Positions 15,041-21,641 of a stretch of DNA of 24,095 nucleotides are shown here, piece after piece. Each line of letters starts with the position of its first letter. Within the stretch, counting starts at the first letter, position 1. Position numbers and translations under genes: made by a program. This stretch comes from a virus. The notes under the pieces are model-generated. The model had not been told where the DNA came from, ran no database searches, and saw only the letters and a program-made list of their open reading frames with translations. Location of the stretch: positions 1 to 24,095 of IMG/VR virus record IMGVR_UViG_3300023116_000350; one strand, given 5' to 3'.

Positions 15041-16588
15041 TTAGTAATAACTGACAGTTTGCGCGTAAACGTCTTCAAGTGGTATTTCCTTGGTTTTCGA
15101 GACAGGCTCAGCAAATGTCAGCGCCGCCGCATCTCCGTAGTCAGGACTAAATCCAAATTCAGACTTGATTTTATCTTTCGGTAATAGTACACGTCTATCG
15201 TTTGAATCTCTAGTATATGGGCTTGCGCATATATCAGCCTGAAATTCGTCATCGTCAGGGATATCTACAGGCAACGACTCATCAGTAAGCCAGTAACTCA
15301 TTTCGCCCCATATCTCATTGCGCTTGTTCTTGTATTTTTCAGGATCTAATGGAGTTGATCCAAAGTGTACGGCCCTTACTCTATCCTCATAACCAAGCTC
15401 GTGCAGCCTATCAACGATATCCGCCCCAGACCCAAAGTCTATGAACATCATATCCGGCTTCTTTTCTGCTATCTCATCATCGGCGTCCAGGATTGCCTTG
15501 CATATAGCGACATTCTTACCCAGCTTGTCACACTCCGCTCCTTTGTACGACTCCATCCCCCACATTTTCCGACCTTGACGCCTAATGATAGCGAATCTGT
15601 CGCCTCCCCTTGATGGGTCAACACCGACAATTAAGGGGCCGTTTCCGTTAAAGTTGTTTGATCTAGCCCTCATACAGTGATCAGCATTAATGAGAGTGTC
15701 CAGCCCGTTAGTAACTTGAAACGCCTCTGCCGCATTCATCGGATATTCTTGCTTAAATGCTTTCTCACCATCCACACCGTCAGCGCTGAGCTCAGATATT
15801 TTTCTGCGCCTCCAGAACAACTGATCATTATCTAGACCATATGTATTGGCAAGCTCAATCTCATAATCAGACAGCGTGAAATCGACAGGCGTTTTCTTTC
15901 TATACTCAGACTGCCAGAACCAAGGCACAAAGATAGCTATAAACTCACTCTCTCCCTTTTCTGCCATCTTCCACTGCTGGTGAAAATAGTTGTTAAGACC
16001 ATTACCAGTTGATTCAAGTATAACCTCTGTATCTGGAGCATCAGGCACAGCCTGAAGTACGCCCTTTGTTAGCTCTCCCGCGTTCTGCCAAAAAGCAACC
16101 TCCGATCCGTGAAAGTATTGGATTGTCTGGCCGCGACCAATGGATTTATTGCCCGCCGTGCCAATCTTGTAGCCAGAATCAAGCTGATCAAATTTGAGTT
16201 CCTTAGCGTTTGACTTCTCAATGGACGGCTTAACAAACTCAGGAAGGAGATCATAATAGCGTTTAGTCATTTCAAATAGCGCGTTAGTAGACTCTCCATC
16301 ATGGGTAAGAATGAAGGCGCGAACACCTTTGTTGTGCGTGGTCTTGTGAATAAAACGGCCTTCAACATAGGTTGACGCCCCCTGCTGACGACCTTTCAGG
16401 ATAATAGCCCTGATTCGCCCTGTGAGGCTTAGTTGCTCTTGCAGCTTATTGTGAATGTATTGCTGGGCCTCGTTTATCGAGAATGGGACTATACCCGACT
16501 CTTTAGTTCTAATATTTAGGCAATTCCTAGCATAGAACGGGAAGTCGTCTTTTAGCTTTTGACGCTTTGCCAACTGCTCTGAATTCAT
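15041..16588 (-). CDS. terL: Terminase large subunit (ATPase and nuclease)
   Basis: 515 residues. This motor protein cuts concatemeric DNA and pumps it through the portal. The ATPase domain has a P-loop-like KGRQQGAST (65-73). It also has the strand and acidic motif YFHGSEVAFW (158-167, Glu163 as the Walker B glutamate) and the coupling motif ILESTGNG (190-197). The nuclease domain of RNase H type has IVGVDPSRGGDR (320-331, Asp324), MFIDFGSG (381-388, Asp384) and SPDYGDAAAL (481-490, Asp483/486), the three acidic positions expected for metal binding. Its ATG overlaps the small subunit stop as ATGA, the usual coupling. Complete and apparently intact. Confidence 0.95.
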   Translation of the reverse strand: MNSEQLAKRQKLKDDFPFYARNCLNIRTKESGIVPFSINEAQQYIHNKLQEQLSLTGRIRAIILKGRQQGASTYVEGRFIHKTTHNKGVRAFILTHDGESTNALFEMTKRYYDLLPEFVKPSIEKSNAKELKFDQLDSGYKIGTAGNKSIGRGQTIQYFHGSEVAFWQNAGELTKGVLQAVPDAPDTEVILESTGNGLNNYFHQQWKMAEKGESEFIAIFVPWFWQSEYRKKTPVDFTLSDYEIELANTYGLDNDQLFWRRRKISELSADGVDGEKAFKQEYPMNAAEAFQVTNGLDTLINADHCMRARSNNFNGNGPLIVGVDPSRGGDRFAIIRRQGRKMWGMESYKGAECDKLGKNVAICKAILDADDEIAEKKPDMMFIDFGSGADIVDRLHELGYEDRVRAVHFGSTPLDPEKYKNKRNEIWGEMSYWLTDESLPVDIPDDDEFQADICASPYTRDSNDRRVLLPKDKIKSEFGFSPDYGDAAALTFAEPVSKTKEIPLEDVYAQTVSYY

Positions 16589-17103
16589 TCCAGCCCATCC
16601 AGCCAGCTTTCATGAGTAACGGTGGCAACCACCTCCTGCTTCTCCTTGAATGCCTGCACGTCAATATGCTTACCAAGCAGCTCAAGGTTTTTTACCTTGT
16701 CTGGCCATTTGACCTTCTTGAGCATACCTACCATTTCCCTTTGGTCGCCATTTCCTTCCCACATTTCAGCAAGATCAATTCCTGACAAATACTGCCTCCA
16801 AACCTTTGGCCATTCTCCAATAGGTTTGAATGCGTGATCTGAATTGAGAATATCAGCAAAGTCCATTTGATCTATTTCTATCAAGCGCTTAAGCACATAC
16901 TCAGCGTCAACTTGAGTTTTATTCATACGCTCTGCTTTTAAACATGAAATTCTTTCAGCTATATAAGGTTTTGACAAGTTCTCACTAGCTATCACATTTG
17001 CCGTATCTTCACTGTATCCGGCACGTATCGCGGCCTGAGTTGCGTTCAGGTCTATTAGGTACTCTCGGCAGAATGCCTCTTGTTTGTCGGTAAGCTTTTT
17101 CAT
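16585..17103 (-). CDS. terS: Terminase small subunit
   Basis: 172 residues. It recognises the packaging site and activates the large subunit. The N-terminus is the classic Terminase_2-type helix-turn-helix: LTDKQEAFCREYLIDLNATQ then AAIRAGYSEDTANVIASENL (residues 4-43). The middle continues with KPYIAERISCLKAERM and an oligomerisation helix around residues 60-90. The last 40 residues, with WPDKVKNLELLGKHIDVQ, are the usual end that contacts the large subunit. It follows an intrinsic terminator, and the ribosome site before the ATG is weak (GTAAAG). Placement directly before TerL fits. Confidence 0.93.
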   Translation of the reverse strand: MKKLTDKQEAFCREYLIDLNATQAAIRAGYSEDTANVIASENLSKPYIAERISCLKAERMNKTQVDAEYVLKRLIEIDQMDFADILNSDHAFKPIGEWPKVWRQYLSGIDLAEMWEGNGDQREMVGMLKKVKWPDKVKNLELLGKHIDVQAFKEKQEVVATVTHESWLDGLE

Positions 17104-17127
17104 ATTGGATTCTTTACTTTAACCTTT

Positions 17128-17146
17128 AAAAACCCCTTTCGGGGCT
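17128..17146 (-). terminator. Short GAAA-loop terminator before terS
   Basis: The minus strand has AGCCCC, a GAAA tetraloop, then GGGGTTTTTAAA, giving a 4-bp GC stem plus two weaker pairs and a five-T tract. It begins within the stop codon of the 40-residue zinc-ribbon gene. The stem is short, so it probably acts as a partial stop between the lysis-type cluster and packaging genes. Confidence 0.6.
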
Positions 17147-17267
17147 AATCTATTCTAATATCTATCTTCTTGCAGCGCTTACACTTGTAAGCATACGGAC
17201 TAACCCGTCCGTCTTGCGCCATTCTTCGCCATTTATGTCCTAACAATAGGCATTTAATTTTATTCAC
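17145..17267 (-). CDS. 40-residue zinc-ribbon-like phage protein (DUF1660-like)
   Basis: A short gene with GTG start (17265-17267), overlapping the preceding gene by 8 bases, and stop TAG at 17145-17147. The peptide begins VNKIKCLLLGHKWRRMAQDG and ends in RVSPYAYKCKRCKKIDIRID. The pattern K-x-x-C-x-x-x-G-H-K-W near the start and C-x-x-C near the end (Cys6, His11, Cys29, Cys32) is that of small phage zinc-finger proteins annotated DUF1660. It may bind one zinc ion. The weakest point is the start codon: no ATG precedes the first Cys in frame and the ribosome site is only moderate. Function is unknown. Confidence 0.7.
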   Translation of the reverse strand: MNKIKCLLLGHKWRRMAQDGRVSPYAYKCKRCKKIDIRID

Positions 17268-17463
17268 CCGCTTCTAATGCCCTTATCTTAATCGCATGAA
17301 GCTCTTTCTCTCGCTGGTTCTTCTGTATCGCTATCAGTACGTGAGCAAGTCCGAATATAAACATTCCCACTAAGTACCAGTTTTCAGTCAGGAATGTTCC
17401 TGTCACGGTCATTAGATAGACTACGATATTTGTGCTGTTGCTCCCTGTGTCGATAGTACTCAT
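17260..17463 (-). CDS. Putative class II holin
   Basis: 67 residues. There are two hydrophobic segments (about 12-24 and 29-47, the second reading WYLVGMFIFGLAHVLIAIQ) and then a charged helix with KNQREKELHAIKIRALEAGE. The layout (short N-terminus, ENW turn, second membrane helix, charged C-terminus) resembles T7 gp17.5-type holins, which open the inner membrane to let murein enzymes out. It lies in a cluster of small membrane proteins downstream of the DUF5675 gene and before terminase. Start ATG couples with the upstream stop (TAATG). Other small membrane roles cannot be excluded. Confidence 0.6.
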   Translation of the reverse strand: MSTIDTGSNSTNIVVYLMTVTGTFLTENWYLVGMFIFGLAHVLIAIQKNQREKELHAIKIRALEAGE

Positions 17464-17945
17464 TAATGACGCCCGTGCCGCTTGTGATGGTCGCCCAGGT
17501 GAAGAAGGCTGACAAAGCTATCCCTAAAATCATCAACCAGTCCATTCAAACTACCTCGGCAATCTTTCATCATTAATACCGCTAGTAACTGCGCATACCC
17601 TATGATTCCTGTCAAATTACCTGTCCAAGCTGACAGATATCCCGTATTTGCACTATATATCAAATGACCAAAGTTTACAGCCGATTCAACACTCAACAGC
17701 AAGGTAATAATAAGCGCAACACTGGACTTTGTTTTAAAGAAATGAGCGGCGCAGGCCGCAGCAGCAAGTGAGTTTGCAAAGATAATCCACATGAATAGCT
17801 GCCAATAAACAGGATTACTCATTGATACCATAAACCCGAAACAGGCTACCACCATCAACCATAAAGACGTTTCAGTACGTTTATAAAGCGCAGCGGCTAT
17901 CATTAATAGCGGAAGAATACCAAATAGTGGAAGGTAGTGATCCAT
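17463..17945 (-). CDS. Multi-pass membrane protein, unknown
   Basis: 160 residues with about five membrane segments (3-20, 27-42, 46-70, 75-93, 110-127) and a soluble C-terminal tail ending in a histidine/arginine-rich HHKRHGRH. Short loops contain KRTET and KTKSS. There is no signal peptide and no recognised family. It is coupled to the holin-like gene by TAATG, which suggests a joint role in lysis or inner-membrane function. The His-rich tail could bind metal or nucleic acid, but this is only a composition-based remark. Confidence 0.8.
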   Translation of the reverse strand: MDHYLPLFGILPLLMIAAALYKRTETSLWLMVVACFGFMVSMSNPVYWQLFMWIIFANSLAAAACAAHFFKTKSSVALIITLLLSVESAVNFGHLIYSANTGYLSAWTGNLTGIIGYAQLLAVLMMKDCRGSLNGLVDDFRDSFVSLLHLGDHHKRHGRH

Positions 17946-17947
17946 TG

Positions 17948-18103
17948 CTAAGCCCTCTTAGACTTCTTTTGGCTTCCAAAACCAGCACCAGCTCCAGCAA
18001 GCTTGCCGCCCTTTTTCTTGCCATTTCCGCCAGTCATAGCGGTTTTCTTTGGCTTTGATTTGTTTTTAGCTGCGCGTTGACCGCGTGTTGGTTTACCTGG
18101 CAT
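17948..18103 (-). CDS. 51-residue Lys/Arg/Gly-rich basic protein
   Basis: A small gene, ATG at 18101-18103 and TAG at 17948-17950. The peptide starts MPGKPTRGQRAAKNKSK, continues PKKTAMTGGNGKKKGGK, and ends in LAGAGAGFGSQKKSKRA. It is almost wholly basic and Gly/Ala-rich, with no hydrophobic core, and is probably disordered and able to bind nucleic acid. Its start shares a base with the TAA of the upstream gene (TAATG), and the next ATG follows two bases after its stop. This tight packing within the membrane-protein cluster and the good coding signal support a real gene. No family recognised. Confidence 0.75.
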   Translation of the reverse strand: MPGKPTRGQRAAKNKSKPKKTAMTGGNGKKKGGKLAGAGAGFGSQKKSKRA

Positions 18104-18336
18104 TATTTTTCACCTTTAAAGTTTCTTAATACAGAGGATAGACCAGCTTCGATTGCGTCTTTGTGCTCTTTGAATGTCTCATACAGTACATCGTCGAATT
18201 TTGTGTCAGTACTGCGAACCTTTGCTAGCATCCATTTGTCAGCAGAATTGAGCGCCCACCGGATAAGCTTCGCAAGCATGGTGAAGCCAATATCAATCAA
18301 AATAGGCTTAAGAATCAGCCAAATAATCTTTTCCAT
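18103..18336 (-). CDS. Small membrane-associated protein, unknown
   Basis: 77 residues. Residues 1-28 are hydrophobic with Lys at the edges (EKIIWLILKPILIDIGFTML then AKLIRWALNSADK), and look like one membrane helix and perhaps a second short amphipathic helix. The rest is charged and helical (RSTDTKFDDVLYETFKEHKD). The ribosome site AAGGA lies 9 bases before the ATG. It opens the membrane cluster 18336-17145, so it may join lysis as holin or antiholin, but no family is seen. Confidence 0.7.
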   Translation of the reverse strand: MEKIIWLILKPILIDIGFTMLAKLIRWALNSADKWMLAKVRSTDTKFDDVLYETFKEHKDAIEAGLSSVLRNFKGEK

Positions 18337-18459
18337 TGTATGGATTCCTTGGTTATGTTTAGGCCAGATTATCAGCTATTGAAGGGATGAGCAAGAAAGG
18401 TGGCGACCAAGGCAAGGAGAAGGGAAACCAAGGCCGCCGAAGGAGTTTAACTATAACAG
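18337..18459. other. Gene-free stretch, GA/CT-biased
   Basis: Between the 77-residue gene and the DUF5675 gene lie 123 bases with a purine-rich plus strand (AAGG, GGCGACC and CCAAGG words repeated). I see no hairpin with a T tract and no convincing promoter. A 38-codon plus-strand frame starting at 18387 runs antisense into the DUF5675 gene and has no proper ribosome site. I list the stretch as empty. Confidence 0.5.
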
Positions 18460-18864
18460 CTATTCCATGTGATTGTCAGCATGTGGATTATATTGTCGAA
18501 TAATAAGCTGCCAATCTTCATCACCTACAAAGCCTAGTAATGCGTCTAGCCCATCATCTGAGCCATTCAGGTTAAACATGTTATCCCTATCAGTACCAAC
18601 CAGAATACACCCGTCAGAGTGAAATGGCGTAATTCCACCATGAAGCTCAATAAACGTGCGCCCTGTTACATCCTGAACAGCAAACCACTGATGTCTACCT
18701 GTGGTATCACGCTTAACAATGTATCGCCCCTCTGGGATGCAGCTTATATCTCGCTCGTTATCATTCCATGGGCGCTCCAGTGTCTTCAGTAGCCAGTGGC
18801 CAGCTTTGATGGTTCCAATGGTGCGATCAGGTAGATATGAACGTATTAATTCAAGTGTTTTCAT
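18460..18864 (-). CDS. DUF5675 protein, candidate murein-active enzyme
   Basis: 134 residues from the ATG at 18864, with GGAGAAG upstream; an ATG 21 bases earlier is also in frame. Hallmarks of DUF5675 are visible: TLERPWNDNERDISCIPEGR (28-47), then a strand-turn region, then FIELHGGITPFHSDGCILVG (71-90). The last segment, with His75 and Ser83-x-Gly-Cys86, resembles the H...S-x-G-C active-site pattern of L,D-transpeptidases. A peptidoglycan role in lysis is therefore possible. It lies just before the membrane cluster that includes a holin-like gene, and no other endolysin is seen here. The family itself has no proven function that I know. Confidence 0.8.
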   Translation of the reverse strand: MKTLELIRSYLPDRTIGTIKAGHWLLKTLERPWNDNERDISCIPEGRYIVKRDTTGRHQWFAVQDVTGRTFIELHGGITPFHSDGCILVGTDRDNMFNLNGSDDGLDALLGFVGDEDWQLIIRQYNPHADNHME

Positions 18865-19033
18865 TGATTCGCTTCTCCATTGCATATAAATGCTCTAGGT
18901 CATTTTTAAAGTTATGTATTTGCGCCTTCAGTTTTTGGCGCTCAGCTTCGTTTTCTTCCTGCAATAGCCGACACTCTAAGTCAGCTATCACTTCATTAAA
19001 AACCCGCTTTTCATTTTCAAAGCAGACTACCAC
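18851..19033 (-). CDS. Small coiled-coil protein
   Basis: 60 residues. The GTG start at 19033 follows an AAGGATGG ribosome site and overlaps the stop of the MazG-like gene (TAGTG). Nearly all of residues 8-55 is a charged helix with heptad-like Leu and Ile spacing (NEVIADLECRLLQEENEAER then AQIHNFKNDLEHLYAMEKRI). No membrane segment is present, so it is not a spanin of the usual kind. Overlap of 14 bases with the DUF5675 gene suggests coupled translation. Function unknown. Confidence 0.6.
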   Translation of the reverse strand: MVVCFENEKRVFNEVIADLECRLLQEENEAERQKLKAQIHNFKNDLEHLYAMEKRINENT

Positions 19034-19335
19034 TATTCGCCATCCTTTATAAAAACACCGTCTTTCGTGCTGCCAGTGCGATCTTTGATCTCATCCCATG
19101 CCGCACCCAGACACTCTGCAAGCGTCATGTTGTGCTGCTGAGCAAGTATAATCAATGTTACAACAGCGTCGCCAATGCCATCTTTGATATTAGGTTCATC
19201 ACCACGGGCCATGGCTGCTGCAATTTCGCCAACTTCTTCAATCACTTTTAGAAACTGAGCGCGAGGGTCTGCTTCATCAAGCCCTTTTGCCTTTGACCAT
19301 GCTTCTACGTTACTTACTAATTCTTCTATGTTCAT
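19033..19335 (-). CDS. MazG-like nucleotide pyrophosphohydrolase
   Basis: 100 residues, a single all-helical MazG-like domain. Two metal-binding clusters stand out: VIEEVGEI (Glu33, Glu34, Glu37) and KDGIGDAVV (Asp52, Asp56), the ExxE...ExxD-type arrangement of MazG and dUTPase-like enzymes. The end (DEIKDRTGSTKDGVFIKDGE) is the usual tail of phage members. Such enzymes cleave nucleoside triphosphates to monophosphate and pyrophosphate; phage versions may adjust nucleotide pools or lower alarmone. The ribosome site AAGGAG is 6 bases before the ATG. The substrate cannot be told from sequence. Confidence 0.9.
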   Translation of the reverse strand: MNIEELVSNVEAWSKAKGLDEADPRAQFLKVIEEVGEIAAAMARGDEPNIKDGIGDAVVTLIILAQQHNMTLAECLGAAWDEIKDRTGSTKDGVFIKDGE

Positions 19336-19352
19336 ATCCTACTCCTTGTTAT

Positions 19353-19372
19353 GCGCCCAGGTTAGTGGGCGC
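19353..19372 (-). other. GC-rich intergenic hairpin without T tract
   Basis: On the minus strand GCGCCCA pairs with TGGGCGC around CTAACC, in the short gap before the MazG-like gene. The bases after it read ATAACAAGG, so it is not a terminator; it may protect the mRNA or separate translation units. Confidence 0.6.
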
Positions 19373-19380
19373 TTTGTGAT

Positions 19381-19791
19381 TTAATCTTCGCTAGGGAAAA
19401 AGTCGCTAATATCAGCATCCTTAACAAAGTTTGACAGCTTTCCAGTATCGTCAATCTTGAGAGCGATATAGTCGCCATATTCATTTGGAACTATGCATGG
19501 AACATAATCTTGATGAATTGATGCGATTTCCTCATCATTCTCATCAAGCAATGTGTAAGTACCCTCGTCACAAATCTTCTCAAAGATATCGACAGGCCTA
19601 CCTTCTGGCCAGCCAATAACAACTCCAGTATCAGGGTCAAACTCAATCTTGAACCGCTCACCATCAAAAAAAGGAAGCTTTTCATTTCCATGGTAAAAAG
19701 AGCTTTCTTCTTCATCCGTGTATCTTGGGCAAAAATCAACTACAACCTTTTTGATATCAACTTCTTTCTTTACTACTACATTAGCTTTCAT
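19381..19791 (-). CDS. Conserved phage hypothetical protein
   Basis: 136 residues from the ATG at 19791; a GTG two codons earlier is in frame. The central segment FFDGERFKIEFDPDTGVVIG, then WPEGRPVDIFEKICDEGTYT, then DYVPCIVPNEYGDYIALKID, and a C-terminal DISDFFPSED are features I know from small phage proteins of unknown role in DNA-metabolism operons. Acidic overall, mixed beta, no motif for catalysis. The YGDY-x-x-LKID segment is very typical. It lies between the HNH and MazG-like genes. Function cannot be stated. Confidence 0.8.
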   Translation of the reverse strand: MKANVVVKKEVDIKKVVVDFCPRYTDEEESSFYHGNEKLPFFDGERFKIEFDPDTGVVIGWPEGRPVDIFEKICDEGTYTLLDENDEEIASIHQDYVPCIVPNEYGDYIALKIDDTGKLSNFVKDADISDFFPSED

Positions 19792-19849
19792 ACTCACTTA
19801 CTCTTAGTTATGCACCTTAGCGCTGGTTAAATTTTAAACACAGGTGTCA

Positions 19850-20356
19850 CTAGAACGGACAGCTAGAAATGATTGATAAATCATGGCTAATTTGATCCGA
19901 AGACAGCCTGTAATCAGTACTGTGTATATTCGACTTCTTTATATTGCAAGATGCACACAGCGGCTGAAGGTTATCAAAACAGTATGAAAGCTCTGGGTAA
20001 ATTGATTTTGGTTTTATATGATCAACCTGTATGTCATCAACAGATCCGCAGCACAGGCAAACCTTCCCGTACTTGTCAAAAACCCTATCCCTAAGCTTCA
20101 TCCACTTTAAATCCTTAATTGAAAAAGGCTTTACCTTTTTTCTTGAATGTGACCTTACTCGCCTATTATTCTTTATCTTTTTTATGGATTTTGCTTCATC
20201 CTGAAGATCCTTATACACCTTTGATATTACCGAATAGGAGTCTCCAACAATTAAATACTTGTTTGAAAGAAAGTTGGCTAATTCACCAATCTCACTACAC
20301 CCATCAATAGATAAGTAGTGCCTTATTACTTCGGATTTTCTAGATATTGAAGCCAT
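19850..20356 (-). CDS. HNH endonuclease
   Basis: 168 residues. Residues 1-75 form a helical, basic N-terminal part (KVYKDLQDEAKSIKKIKNNR) that may bind DNA. Residues 88-142 contain the HNH module: KVCLCCGS (Cys100, Cys103), IQVDHIKPKS (Asp112, His113), FDNLQPLCASCNIKKSN (Asn129, Cys134, Cys137, Asn138). The four Cys would bind zinc and His113 would be catalytic. Free-standing HNH genes in phages are either homing endonucleases or helpers of packaging. Unlike the packaging type, this one is far from terminase. It has gaps on both sides and inverted repeats upstream, which fits an inserted mobile gene. The ribosome site GAGGAA is good. Confidence 0.9.
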   Translation of the reverse strand: MASISRKSEVIRHYLSIDGCSEIGELANFLSNKYLIVGDSYSVISKVYKDLQDEAKSIKKIKNNRRVRSHSRKKVKPFSIKDLKWMKLRDRVFDKYGKVCLCCGSVDDIQVDHIKPKSIYPELSYCFDNLQPLCASCNIKKSNIHSTDYRLSSDQISHDLSIISSCPF

Positions 20357-20392
20357 GAGAATTCCTCGTTAAAGAATTATCGTTACTATAAG

Positions 20393-20485
20393 TGCGCTCG
20401 TCTGGGTAACGAATCCAGATATTCCCCCGCTAAAGGTAGAGCGCAATAAAATTATAGACATAGGGGCTACCAATGCAACCCCTAT
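20393..20485 (-). promoter_or_regulatory. Structured gap between ssb and the HNH gene; weak terminator
   Basis: The 141-base gap holds nested inverted repeats. TGCGCTC (20393-20399) matches GAGCGCA (20439-20445), enclosing TCTGG/CCAGA (20401-20405 and 20415-20419). Separately, ATAGGGG (20460-20466) matches CCCCTAT (20479-20485) with a 12-base loop; on the minus strand this could act as a weak terminator after ssb. TATAGT on the minus strand near 20385-20390, 17 bases from TTCGTT, is a poor promoter match. Confidence 0.45.
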
Positions 20486-20497
20486 TAACACCAACTA

Positions 20498-20977
20498 TCA
20501 GAAAGGGATTGGATCGTCACCTTGCGGGAATCCGTTTTTCGGCGCAGCCTGGTGCACTCCCATTGGCTGATTCTGAGGCGGTGCTGGCGGATTATTAGGG
20601 TTAAACCCCTGTTGTGCTGGCGCTTGCTGAGGCTGGAAGCCACCTTGCTGAGCTGGTTGCTGTGTTTCAGCACCAGACTTAATCAATGTCAATTCACTGA
20701 CATTAACCTTTAGCATCGAATGCTTTTGACCGTCCTTTTCCCACTCATCAAGTGTTAGCTCACCACTGATTGCAACATGAGCACCAGTTCCAAGATACTG
20801 TGGCAATTGACCTTCAGCGCGCTTGCCAAACATGCCACACTTAACCCATGTTGTTTTTTGCTTATCCCCGAATCCTGACTTAACAGCAACTGAGAATGTG
20901 CATACAGCCGATCCGCTAGGTAAGTATTTTACCTCGGCGGCCTTTCCTATATTCCCTGTAAATGTAAAAACATTCAT
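20498..20977 (-). CDS. ssb: Single-stranded DNA-binding protein
   Basis: 159 residues from the ATG at 20977. This start gives the family N-terminus MNVFTFTGNIGKAAEV, and GAAGAGAG lies upstream inside the exonuclease end; a longer frame reaching 21040 would add unrelated residues. The OB fold covers residues 1-105, with VCTFSVAVKSGFGDKQKTTW, then VKCGMFGKRAEG, and GAHVAISGELTLDEWEKDGQ. Residues 110-150 are a Gln/Pro-rich linker. The acidic tip GDDPIPF is the partner-binding tail. It coats single-stranded DNA made by the exonuclease, and the gene lies next to exonuclease and ERF genes. Confidence 0.94.
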   Translation of the reverse strand: MNVFTFTGNIGKAAEVKYLPSGSAVCTFSVAVKSGFGDKQKTTWVKCGMFGKRAEGQLPQYLGTGAHVAISGELTLDEWEKDGQKHSMLKVNVSELTLIKSGAETQQPAQQGGFQPQQAPAQQGFNPNNPPAPPQNQPMGVHQAAPKNGFPQGDDPIPF

Positions 20978-20978
20978 T

Positions 20979-21641
20979 TTACTTACTCTCTTCTGGTTGG
21001 TTGCGATCAATGCCGAATTCTTCCAGCAACATCTGATCAAGTTTAGTTACAAAGTTTTCTACTTTAGCTCTTAGTTTTTCAATGTAGTCGTCGTCACGGT
21101 GTACGCGAACAACAAAGAATCTGCCTTTACCTTTGATTCGTGGATCGTAGCTGATGAAGTCGCACCACTTACGACCATTAATCATCATATTGCCCTGAAC
21201 CTGCGGAATGTGCTCTTTTGGCATCTCACCAGAGACAACTGTCTTGATGTGATTAACAGTATTGTAAGGGCACTTGATTTCAATCATGCCATCCTCGCCC
21301 ACAAGACCATCTGGGCTTGCGCCGTACTTTCCAGAGTCATGCAGGATAATTCCGACATGACTCACATCGTCGCATGATAGCTCGTACAAATCACAAGCGC
21401 CTGATTCGTGCTCAGCGCCCCAGTCCAGCGCCTTGCCTGATAGCTGCGCCTGCTCACCTGTTAGGCATTCAGCCGCTAATTCGCAAAGATAGCTATATGC
21501 GGTATCAGACAACGCCCCAGATTCTTTATCCGCCTTGCTACGTGGCTCAGTCATAATGTCTTTAAATCGGCTAGCAGAGGCAAGCCCTAGTCGAGCCTCT
21601 AGCCACTCATCAGAACCTTGTTCTACATCAAGAATAATCAT
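20979..21641 (-). CDS. YqaJ/lambda-type exonuclease
   Basis: 220 residues. PD-(D/E)xK-type recombination nuclease that resects 5' ends to give 3' single strands. Motifs: QGSDEWLEARLGLASASRF (8-26, the usual N-terminal substrate loop), YGASPDGLV (106-114, with Asp111), IEIKCP (120-125, Glu121 and Lys123 as metal/catalytic residues), and HIPQVQGNM (144-152). All four are intact. ATGA overlap couples it to ERF upstream, and it runs to within two bases of the ssb ATG. With ERF and SSB this is a complete annealing system. Confidence 0.93.
   Translation of the reverse strand: MIILDVEQGSDEWLEARLGLASASRFKDIMTEPRSKADKESGALSDTAYSYLCELAAECLTGEQAQLSGKALDWGAEHESGACDLYELSCDDVSHVGIILHDSGKYGASPDGLVGEDGMIEIKCPYNTVNHIKTVVSGEMPKEHIPQVQGNMMINGRKWCDFISYDPRIKGKGRFFVVRVHRDDDYIEKLRAKVENFVTKLDQMLLEEFGIDRNQPEESK

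Noticed and set aside
18387-18503. 38-codon plus-strand frame with a basic Gly-rich product
   Set aside because: The AAGGG is directly against the ATG, the frame runs antisense into the DUF5675 gene, and no promoter is seen.
20978-21040. Longer N-terminus for SSB
   Set aside because: The additional residues overlap the exonuclease gene and do not resemble SSB, whereas MNVFTFTG at 20977 is the family start.
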